Shown here: in pieces, positions 35,135-40,803 of the stretch
Layout: the number at the start of each line of letters is the position of its first letter
Numbering within the stretch: position 1 is the first letter of the stretch
DNA from: Terriglobia bacterium
Lineage (GTDB): Bacteria > Acidobacteriota > Terriglobia > Terriglobales > Acidobacteriaceae
NCBI GenBank assembly: GCA_021324365.1
Contig: JAJPJE010000074.1
Coordinates: forward strand, 1-40,803
Length of the DNA: 40,803 nt
Reading direction: 5' to 3'
The notes under the pieces: model-generated
What the model saw: the letters and a program-made list of their open reading frames with translations, nothing else
Databases searched by the model: none
Told to the model about the DNA's origin: nothing
Program-made: the position numbers and the translations under genes

Positions 35135-35647
35135 ATGTTTGAAGCTGCTAGACACGATGGCGCTCGGGGTGAAATTCCGCGCGAAGATCAATACGAAGCA
35201 GGAGCCGGTGAAGGCGTTCGTAATGTCGCGGTCTCACCTGCGCTGAACCCGGTAGATCCAGATCGCGAATTGCCGGAGCACGGTACTCCGTCCGAGCTCG
35301 GAGAGTGGCCCGTCACCACCACTCGTCCGAGAACGCCCCAAGCTGCGGATCGGCTCGGGCAAGCGTTGGGGAGCGCAGCGAGCCAGGTTCGACAGATTCC
35401 GATAAATCTGAAGTACCGAATCGAGGATCTTCGCGAACGCTTCAAGGTTATTCGCGGACGGGCGTCCAATGATGTACGCGAAGCTGCAGGCGACCTCCAG
35501 CAGGGCGCAGCGCGCAATCTGCGTCAGGCGCGTTCGCGAGCGCAGCGCCTCGCTCACGATTATCCGATCGAGTTCGTTCTTGGCTCCGCAGCAGCAGCGT
35601 TCCTGGTCGGATTCATTTTGGGGTGGTGGAGACAAAGCAATGAATAG
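35135..35647 (+). CDS. YqjD/ElaB-like membrane-anchored protein
   Basis: A 170-residue protein. The N-terminal about 70 residues are polar and probably disordered. A coiled-coil-like region follows (residues about 80-145: AADRLGQALGSAASQVRQIP and GAARNLRQARSRAQRLA). A C-terminal transmembrane helix (FVLGSAAAAFLVGFILGWW) anchors it. This is the layout of the ElaB/YqjD proteins, which bind ribosomes at the membrane in E. coli (family knowledge, similarity not strong). The ATG at 35135 has AGGGG 6 bases upstream. It begins a three-gene operon. Confidence 0.65.
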   Translation: MFEAARHDGARGEIPREDQYEAGAGEGVRNVAVSPALNPVDPDRELPEHGTPSELGEWPVTTTRPRTPQAADRLGQALGSAASQVRQIPINLKYRIEDLRERFKVIRGRASNDVREAAGDLQQGAARNLRQARSRAQRLAHDYPIEFVLGSAAAAFLVGFILGWWRQSNE

Positions 35648-36098
35648 TCGCGACGTCACTTATATCAACAGCCGCCGTCGAGTAGAAGGCGTCGAAAGCG
35701 AGCGCCCGCTAGGTTCCGTTGTGAACGAAGTCAAAGACGAGGTGAAGGTTTTCGCCCAAACTCGCATAGCCATGCTGATTTCCGAAATGCGGGAAAACCT
35801 GCAGACCATCCGTGCGGCCGCTCCCATGATGGGAGTTGGACTGTTTTTCGTGATATCCGCATGGCTAGTGTTGACCGGGGCACTCATCTGTTTGATCTGG
35901 GTAGCATTCGCGCCCAGCGTTTACGCTCCTTTCCTCGCCTTCGTGATCGTCGGAATTTTCTACTTGGTAGTAGGCGGCATCTGCACGCTTCTGGCCTACT
36001 CGTCGCTCCAAAAGAAAGCGATTATGCCCAGACGCACGATCCAGGTACTAAAAGACGACCGCATATGGTTCCAGAATGAAGCGAGGACGCAACTATGA
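35640..36098 (+). CDS. YqjE/phage-holin-family-like membrane protein
   Basis: A 152-residue protein with two strong membrane helices: about 62-85 (MGVGLFFVISAWLVLTGALI) and about 93-118 (FLAFVIVGIFYLVVGGICTLL). An amphipathic N-terminal region precedes them. The two-helix pattern fits the YqjE / actinobacterial holin X family, which despite the name is not a lysis holin. It overlaps the first gene of the operon by 8 bases, and GGAG lies upstream of its ATG. The next gene overlaps by four bases. Confidence 0.7.
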   Translation: MNSRDVTYINSRRRVEGVESERPLGSVVNEVKDEVKVFAQTRIAMLISEMRENLQTIRAAAPMMGVGLFFVISAWLVLTGALICLIWVAFAPSVYAPFLAFVIVGIFYLVVGGICTLLAYSSLQKKAIMPRRTIQVLKDDRIWFQNEARTQL

Positions 36099-36367
36099 CC
36101 CTGCACAACGTCACCAGCGAAGTCGATATCAGATCGCGAAGTGGCATCTCGCCGGCAACGCCACCTGACATCCTGGAACTCCGCGCTGTCGAGCAGCGAG
36201 AGCGGTTGCACCAGACGCTGGTGGAACTGCGCTCGGGCGTGCGCCAGAAGCTCGACATCCGCAGCCAGGCGCGGGAGTACGTGTGGCCGGCATCGGTAGT
36301 CGCTGCCTTGTTGAGCCTCGCATTTGGTTATACAGCCGGCAGCGTTATCCATCGCGGCCTTCGCTAA
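36095..36367 (+). CDS. DUF3618-like membrane protein
   Basis: A 90-residue protein. Residues 27-60 hold a helix with ERLHQTLVELRSGVRQKLDI, typical of DUF3618, where E-x(2-4)-L-x(3)-L precedes a K-L-D-motif. One transmembrane helix (ASVVAALLSLAFGYTAGSVI) follows. ATGA overlap with the previous gene points to coupled translation. It may form a membrane complex with the other two proteins; this is inferred from the operon only. Confidence 0.6.
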   Translation: MTLHNVTSEVDIRSRSGISPATPPDILELRAVEQRERLHQTLVELRSGVRQKLDIRSQAREYVWPASVVAALLSLAFGYTAGSVIHRGLR

Positions 36368-36646
36368 TCAGGATCACATCGCCCGGGCATTCTTGACCGG
36401 GCAGCCGTTTGCCTTAGTTCGTGTAGACGTCACGAGTCCAAACTCCAAACGCTGTGGAGGATTGAGTAACCATTTCCCTACGGCAAACACCTTGCCCATC
36501 TGATTGCCGTCTCCACCCTCCCCTCCTAAGGCATTGATAAACGTTGCTACCTCCTTAGTTTCCGTATATCTATCTAGGGAGGGTCGTGGTATAAACCCCA
36601 GCGTAGAAGCTCCCTGACAGCTTTAGCTGTATCCGAAGGAGGTTTC
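36368..36646 (+). promoter_or_regulatory. Long leader of the PilZ gene with anti-Shine-Dalgarno element
   Basis: Outer stem ACCCTCCC (36515-36522) with GGGAGGGT (36577-36584). Inside it CTAAGG (36526-36531) can pair with CCTTAG (36553-36558). ACCTCCTT (36549-36556) is an exact 8-base complement of AAGGAGGT (36636-36643), the ribosome site of the PilZ gene. A short ACAGC TTTA GCTGT hairpin (36617-36630) precedes the site. Two exclusive foldings are possible, as in a translational switch. No known riboswitch class is recognised. The upstream part of the gap shows no gene. Confidence 0.4.
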
Positions 36647-36964
36647 GTGTCCGAAGCGCGAACTGGGAAGCGATTCGATTTGCGGCTTCCTATTGTCATA
36701 AAAGAGTCTGATTCGGCAGACCTGCTTCAAGGAACTACCGATAATCTCAGTGTTGCTGGTGTTTATCTGCGGGCGGGCGCGAATTTTCACGTCGGCTCGA
36801 AGGTCACGTTCGAAATCACTTTGCCGGCTGAAGTCACGGGCGGCAGTAACGACGTCAAGCTGAACTGCCGTGGCACCGTGGTACGGGTCGACGAACCCGA
36901 GAACGGCGAACACAGCAACGGCGTAGCTTGCGTCATCGATGGTTATGAATTTGTGCGCAGTTAA
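36647..36964 (+). CDS. PilZ-domain protein
   Basis: A 105-residue single-domain PilZ protein. The c-di-GMP-binding signature is recognisable: RxxxR as R-F-D-L-R near residues 6-10, then N-L-S-V-A-G. The beta barrel follows (VYLRAGANFHVGSKVTFEITL). GTG is the start codon, with AAGGAGG 4 bases upstream. Single PilZ proteins act as c-di-GMP-sensing adaptors. The gene may be co-transcribed with the regulator that starts 9 bases after it. Confidence 0.85.
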   Translation: MSEARTGKRFDLRLPIVIKESDSADLLQGTTDNLSVAGVYLRAGANFHVGSKVTFEITLPAEVTGGSNDVKLNCRGTVVRVDEPENGEHSNGVACVIDGYEFVRS

Positions 36965-36973
36965 CTGACTACC

Positions 36974-37651
36974 ATGCTCAAACTGGTCGTAGCCGATAAA
37001 CAACCTGTGTTCCGGGCCGGGATCGCTAAAGTGCTCGCGGTGGAAGATGAGATGCGCATTGTTGCGCAGGTTCAATCACCCGAGCAGATGCCCATGGCCC
37101 TGGAGCGGTTCCGCCCCTCCGTCGTCGTTTGCTCTGCCAACTTTTATCCCGACATTCACGGTCTGGCCCAGTCGGCGGCGAAATTCAAAAGCCGGCTGAT
37201 CGTGATTGCAGAGCCCGGCGAAAACGCTTCGAGCTATCTCAGCTCGGGTGCCCACGGAGTCGGCTCCCGCAACGTTACCGGGCCTAACCTGCTTGACTGT
37301 GTGCGCGCCGTCTCGCGTGGCGACGCCTGGGTTCAGGACAATGCCGTTCCCGTGGAAGTCAGCGAGAACGATATGGTAGGCGCCCGGGTCGTCGATCGCC
37401 TGACGCAGAAGGAATTGCGCATCGTTGCGTTGATCGTGCAGGGCTACAAGAACAAAGAGATCGCCACTGAACTTGGCACGACCGAGCAGGTCATCAAGAA
37501 CTACCTGCGCAACGTCTACGACAAGATCGGCGTCTCCGACCGCCTGGAATTGGCGCTGTTCACGATTCACCACCGCATCCTCGCGGAAGCAGCGGCAGCG
37601 AGCGCAGCCGGAACGACGGCTGCTGCAGCAGCTCCCAGCGAAGCGCGATAG
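36974..37651 (+). CDS. NarL-type regulator with degenerate receiver
   Basis: A 225-residue protein. The receiver is degenerate: the acidic pair is reduced to D8-K9 (VADKQPV), the phosphoacceptor Asp is replaced by S54 (VVVCSANFYP), and the conserved Lys lies within G-S-R-N-V as Arg. The C-terminal LuxR-type HTH at about 143-205 is intact (LTQKELRIVALIVQGYKNKE, then TEQVIKNYLRNVYDKIGVSD). The alanine-rich tail follows. It cannot be switched by ordinary phosphorylation. It lies just after the PilZ gene, so the two may act together. Confidence 0.85.
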   Translation: MLKLVVADKQPVFRAGIAKVLAVEDEMRIVAQVQSPEQMPMALERFRPSVVVCSANFYPDIHGLAQSAAKFKSRLIVIAEPGENASSYLSSGAHGVGSRNVTGPNLLDCVRAVSRGDAWVQDNAVPVEVSENDMVGARVVDRLTQKELRIVALIVQGYKNKEIATELGTTEQVIKNYLRNVYDKIGVSDRLELALFTIHHRILAEAAAASAAGTTAAAAAPSEAR

Positions 37652-37729
37652 CGGCATCAACCCTCTTCCCATCCCCAACTCATTCGGGGATGGGATTTTG
37701 TTTGCGTGCAGCCGGAACTACCAAGGTCA

Positions 37730-38689
37730 ATGCCGGATTCCCCAAGACAAGGTATCGACACGAACACCGTCGACTGGCTCCTTGATTCGGACCCGGTCAT
37801 CCGCTGGCAGACGATGCGCGATTTGTCCGGCGCTTCGCCGAGGGAGGTCGCGGCGGAGCGCGCCCGCGTCGCACGCGAAGGGCTTGCCGCAGAAATTCTC
37901 GCGCGCCAGGGCTCGGACGGCTCCTGGCGTGTCGCTGATCGCCCTGCCTGGTTGTCGACTCTCTTCACGCTTCTTCTCCTACGCTCGACTGGCGTGGATC
38001 GCACTGAGCCTGAAGTCACGGTCGCGGTGACGCGGTTAGAAACTGGCCTGCGATGGAGCGATAAGCCCGACGGCTGGAATTTGCGTCTGGCCGAATTCGG
38101 CGGAAATTCGTTCTTCGAGGGCGAAGTCGAGCCGTGCATCAATGGTGGCGTGCTCGCACTGGGGGGCTACTTCGGCCATCCCTCGGAGAGACTGGCGCGG
38201 CGGCTCATCAGTGAGCAACTTGAAGACGGCGGGTGGAATTGCGAAGCGCCGGAGAGCAAGGTTTCGTCGTTTCATACGACAATTTGCGTTCTCGAAGGAC
38301 TGCTCGAATACGAGCGTGCGGTCGGATCCGCGCCGGAGATCGCGGCCGCAAGACTCCGAGGCGAAGAGTACCTGCTGAAGCGATCGCTGTTTCGGCAGCT
38401 CTCGACCGGTGAGGTCGCGAATGAACAATTCCTTGAACTCGCCTTCCCGCCGCGATACCACTACGACATTCTCCGCGCGCTCGACTATTTCCGAGCTGCC
38501 GGTGTGCAACCTGACCCACGCATGAGCGCTGCCGTTGCGCTAATCGAAAGCAAACGGCTGCCAGACGGCCGCTGGCCGCTCGATCGATCGTATGACGAGG
38601 CACTCGCAGTGAGCTTGGGCGAATCGGTTGGCGAACCTAGCCGGTGGAACACGCTGCGGGCGATGCGGGTGCTGCAGTGGTACGAGTGA
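37730..38689 (+). CDS. Terpene-cyclase-like alpha-toroid protein
   Basis: A 319-residue protein. QW-like repeats are seen three times: QGSDGSW, LEDGGWNCE and LPDGRWPLD, each ending a helix pair, as in the squalene-hopene cyclase / prenyltransferase alpha-alpha toroid. The catalytic DXDD motif of hopene cyclases is absent, and the protein is half the usual length, so it may be a regulatory or substrate-binding relative. The ATG at 37730 is preferred over a GTG at 37706; the choice is uncertain. Confidence 0.65.
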   Translation: MPDSPRQGIDTNTVDWLLDSDPVIRWQTMRDLSGASPREVAAERARVAREGLAAEILARQGSDGSWRVADRPAWLSTLFTLLLLRSTGVDRTEPEVTVAVTRLETGLRWSDKPDGWNLRLAEFGGNSFFEGEVEPCINGGVLALGGYFGHPSERLARRLISEQLEDGGWNCEAPESKVSSFHTTICVLEGLLEYERAVGSAPEIAAARLRGEEYLLKRSLFRQLSTGEVANEQFLELAFPPRYHYDILRALDYFRAAGVQPDPRMSAAVALIESKRLPDGRWPLDRSYDEALAVSLGESVGEPSRWNTLRAMRVLQWYE

Positions 38690-38717
38690 AAATGCGATTG
38701 CGCGGAGTTTTTTACGG

Positions 38718-38812
38718 CGTCCCGCAAAACAAAGGACTTAGCCTCGGGACAATGAGGCCGTCCCGCATGATAAAGGACTTAATCCGAGCGTCCCGCATAA
38801 CAAAGGAGTTAG
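38718..38812 (+). repeat. Three near-identical 24-base repeats
   Basis: Units CGTCCCGCA...AAAGGA.TTA begin at 38718, 38759 and 38789. The three differ at a few positions. Spacers are 17 and 6 bases. Spacer length varies too much for CRISPR. No function is known to me. Confidence 0.65.
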
Positions 38813-39170
38813 TCGATCTTGTTTGCGGTGCTCCGTGTTTCAAGCCTACTTCTATTGTGCCAAATTGAGTGGCACCTACCGGACACTTCGGCGAAATTTA
38901 TTTCCCGGCTGGAATGAAGAAGTTGCGAGGAAATTGGCGATTTTGGGCTATTGACAAAGAAACGGCGTTTCACCGCAGAGGCAGGAAGAGCACGAACATG
39001 ATCAAGATAGAATTGCGAGCATGCTTGGGACTTCGAGCATTGCAAGAAGACATTTTCCTGCGAGATTTTTCACTGCGGCTTTGCCGATTCTTCCTACGCG
39101 TATTGCGATCGTTGTGGACAAACAGCAATACTCAACGGCTGGAGCAAGGAGTGGCCCATGGCTGTGAAGT

Positions 39171-39230
39171 GCACACAGGCGGAGATTACAAAAGAGATGG
39201 AACCATTTCTCTCTTCTTGTAATTGTGTGC
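39171..39230 (+). repeat. Long imperfect hairpin
   Basis: Two consecutive arms face each other: GCACACA (39171-39177) with TGTGTGC (39224-39230), and ATTACAA (39185-39191) with TTGTAAT (39217-39223). The loop has AGAGATGG-AA-CCATTTCTCT pairing. A 7-base bulge is on the left arm. It is RNA-like in form; no promoter or T-run is obvious. Confidence 0.4.
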
Positions 39231-39352
39231 CATCGCCGCGACCGAGTACATAGAGCGCCAATCACCGGGGACATTGAAAGGCTGGAGATGGCAGCGTAAC
39301 TGGTGCGACATCTACTGTATCGTGATTGAGAAGGGTTGCGTTCGCGACAATT

Positions 39353-39735
39353 TCAGTTCGACGCGCCAGTATCCTCTCCGCTCTGCCGAAACTCCGCAAT
39401 AATCTTGATCTTCCCGACGATGTTCGAATTGAACTCGCTCAATTGATCGGCGGGAATCCAATACTCCAGGTGTTCACTGGAGCCTGCGCGTTGAACAGGG
39501 AACTGCTCCAGATATTCGGTGCGAACCTGAAACTGCACAATGTAGCCAACGTATCCCGATCGTGGATCTGTTGTATTCCAGTCGCGAGCGATCTGCTCGG
39601 CATACAATCGGGTCAGCACGGGATAGAAGATGGGCTGCTCGGGCAAGCGCGGCGGAAAGGCAGTGAAACCGCTCTCACGAATGAGATCAGTTCAGCCTGG
39701 CCGACAGGGCGGTAGAGGGTGGTGGTGTGGTTCAC
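39353..39735 (-). pseudogene. Frameshifted small gene (crystallin J1-like annotation family)
   Basis: A GTG at 39735, with AAGGGAG 5 bases upstream, starts a frame reading NHTTTLYRPVGQAEL. From 39688 the sequence continues in another frame: DLIRESGFTAFPPRLPEQPI, then FYPVLTRLYAEQIARDWN through to 39353. Inserting one base near 39688 (CTGAT to CTGGAT) restores an about 127-residue protein. It resembles a small family often labelled ADP-ribosylation/crystallin J1; that label is from memory and gives no function. The lesion is a natural frameshift or a sequencing error. Confidence 0.6.
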
Positions 39736-39768
39736 CTAGACTCCCTTAAAAGTCTGCGATGTCTGTGT

Positions 39769-39790
39769 GCGCGGACACTCTTGTCCGCGC
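39769..39790 (-). repeat. REP palindrome upstream of RAYT
   Basis: GCGCGGACA (39769-39777) pairs perfectly with TGTCCGCGC (39782-39790) around CTCT. Its flank (TTTTG on the minus strand before, CACACAG after) matches the other copies in inverted orientation. Confidence 0.75.
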
Positions 39791-39892
39791 AAAAGCATTT
39801 CAAATGGTCAAGAAACTCCCGAGAGTAAGAAAACCTCGACGTCACAGACACAATCGGCCGGCTCCTTGAAGATTATCGGCGCAGAAGCCTTT

Positions 39893-39914
39893 GCGCCGAC
39901 AAGAGTGTCCGCGC
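39893..39914 (+). repeat. REP palindrome just before the RAYT start
   Basis: GCGCCGACA (39893-39901) with TGTCCGCGC (39906-39914), loop AGAG, one mismatch. It is followed by CACACAAAAG, which is shared with the downstream copy. It lies 15 bases before the RAYT start codon. Confidence 0.7.
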
Positions 39915-39928
39915 CACACAAAAGTCGA

Positions 39929-40396
39929 ATGTTCGATCGGAACTATATCTATCGTCGACGGCTGCCACATTATCAGAAGCATGGCGCTCCAATTTTCGTC
40001 ACGTTCAGAAAACTGACGCGAGAACCGTTTACTCATGCGGCCTGCGAATTGATCTTCAGACACTGCCTCCATGATCACGAGAAAAAGTATCTTCTGCATG
40101 CAGCGGTGGTAATGCCAGATCACGTTCATCTCCTCCTTCGTCCGCTGGCAAACGATGAGGGATGGCCATTCAGCTTACCTTCCATTCTGAAGCCGCTGAA
40201 GGGTGCTTCTGCAAGAAGTGTTAACAAGCTGACGTACAGTGAGGGTCCGATCTGGCAGGACGAATCGTTCGACCACGTGTTGAGAAACGATGAAAGCTTG
40301 CGGGAGAAAATTGATTACATTCGACAGAATCCAGTAAAAAGAGGCTTGGTGCAGAAACCCGAAGAGTATCGCTGGTTGTGGATCGAAGGAGATTAG
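39929..40396 (+). CDS. REP-associated Y1 transposase (RAYT, IS200-like)
   Basis: A 155-residue HUH single-strand transposase. The HUH motif is H65-V-H67 in MPDHVHLLL, and the catalytic tyrosine is Y130 in DYIRQNPVKRGLV. The middle part has W-Q-D-E-S-F-D-H-V-L-R, typical of RAYT proteins. RAYTs cut and rejoin REP palindromes rather than move as full IS elements (family knowledge). REP palindromes are on both sides. The ATG at 39929 is taken as the start; the frame is open to 39767, but that extension runs through repeat sequence. Confidence 0.88.
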   Translation: MFDRNYIYRRRLPHYQKHGAPIFVTFRKLTREPFTHAACELIFRHCLHDHEKKYLLHAAVVMPDHVHLLLRPLANDEGWPFSLPSILKPLKGASARSVNKLTYSEGPIWQDESFDHVLRNDESLREKIDYIRQNPVKRGLVQKPEEYRWLWIEGD

Positions 40397-40447
40397 TCAC
40401 CGGAGTAGGTCAGTAGCTACTCGAAGTTGCGAAGTACGCTGCTTTTC

Positions 40448-40469
40448 GCGCGGACAGGAGTGTCCGCGC
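40448..40469 (+). repeat. REP palindrome downstream of RAYT
   Basis: GCGCGGACA (40448-40456) with TGTCCGCGC (40461-40469), loop GGAG, perfect 9-bp stem, followed by CACACAAA as in the upstream copy at 39893. Confidence 0.75.
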
Positions 40470-40647
40470 CACACAAACGCCACCAAGCATGCTTCGGACT
40501 CATTCCCACCTGATCTGCTCGAAGATTCTTCGCAGCCGCGCGCTCTGGCGAAACTGACCTCGCCGGCGAGAAAGCGTGAGCCAGCATTCTCGCGAACAGG
40601 CGTGCCTCTGTGTCTCTGTGGTGAAAAGGAATTTGGCGGAAAAAGGA

Positions 40648-40679
40648 AAAGGCCAACCATGTATCCATGATTGGCCTTT
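40648..40679 (-). terminator. Rho-independent terminator of the rrn operon
   Basis: On the minus strand a 14-bp stem (AAAGGCCAATCATG / CATGGTTGGCCTTT, one wobble) with a GATA loop is followed by TTCCTTTTT. It sits 5 bases after the 5S rRNA 3' end. Confidence 0.85.
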
Positions 40680-40684
40680 ATTTA

Positions 40685-40803
<119 letters not shown>

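Larger units (their letters stand above)
38690..39352. other. Intergenic region with repeats, no clear gene
   Basis: Open frames in this stretch do not look like proteins. It contains three copies of a 24-base unit (38718-38812), a GTGCCA/TGGCAC inverted repeat at 38857-38875, and a long hairpin at 39171-39230. Nothing here looks like a tRNA. It is best described as degenerate, repeat-rich spacer. Confidence 0.5.

Noticed and set aside
38718-38812. Three repeats considered as a CRISPR array
   Set aside because: The spacers are 17 and 6 bases, the repeats are not identical, and no cas gene is present.
38869-39222. A 117-codon open frame
   Set aside because: It has no ribosome site, it overlaps the palindrome at 38857-38875, and the product is a low-complexity, arginine-rich run without domain features.
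40560-40625. A CACAGAG-type stretch next to the 5S rRNA (also near 38971 and 15250)
   Set aside because: The motif resembles dispersed low-complexity segments common in such genomes, and the copies here are too divergent to define a repeat.

Overview
The window looks like a chromosomal segment of a GC-rich, diderm bacterium, most likely an acidobacterium (Terriglobia / Koribacter-like). The reasons are a TonB-dependent receptor with an N-terminal carboxypeptidase-regulatory-like domain, a C-terminal outer-membrane barrel signature, the style of the small secreted proteins, and many dispersed GC-rich palindromes. This taxonomic call is an inference from protein style; no 16S is present. The window ends on the minus strand in a 5S rRNA followed by a strong rrn terminator.

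Layout. (1) 1-3,440: an accessory block of small genes (HTH protein, secreted repeat protein, a DUF5343 + Hypoth_ymh pair, a coiled-coil protein, a membrane-anchored protein). It looks like the edge of an island that continues to the left. (2) 3,542-10,087: a complete minus-strand isc operon, iscR-iscS-iscU-iscA-hscB-hscA-fdx-iscX, with a promoter and a candidate type 1 IscR operator in front of iscR. (3) 10,232-18,176: mixed housekeeping and small genes: secreted protein, response regulator, Ku with a coupled zinc-finger-like protein, HDAC-like deacetylase, purE, ffh, a small exported protein, proC. (4) 18,370-24,803: TonB receptor preceded by a Pho-box-like array, M50 protease, HU, dcd, FAD oxidoreductase. 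(5) 24,878-33,040: a phosphate block on the minus strand, phoB-phoR-phoU2-pstS-pstC-pstA-pstB-phoU, with three Pho-box-like arrays (before pstS, before phoU2, and between phoB and the next gene). (6) 33,046-38,689: S9 peptidase, a three-gene YqjD/YqjE-like envelope operon, a PilZ gene with a possibly structured leader, a NarL-type regulator with a degenerate receiver, and a cyclase-like alpha-toroid protein. (7) 38,690-40,803: repeat-rich intergenic DNA, a frameshifted small gene, a RAYT (REP-associated Y1 transposase) bracketed by its likely REP palindromes, and the 5S rRNA.

How it fits together. The most informative non-coding signal is an 11-bp-periodic TTMAC motif. It occurs as 2 to 5 units at four places: before pstS, before the second phoU, upstream of the TonB receptor 11 kb away, and next to phoB / the S9 peptidase. 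If these are PhoB sites, the TonB receptor and perhaps the peptidase join the phosphate-starvation response, suggesting outer-membrane uptake of a phosphate-containing ligand coupled to PstSCAB. A terminator-like hairpin between pstS and pstC could set PstS in excess over the permease. Other items worth attention are the HSC20-like zinc domain on HscB, the Ku-coupled zinc protein, the PilZ leader with an exact anti-Shine-Dalgarno, and the RAYT/REP set.
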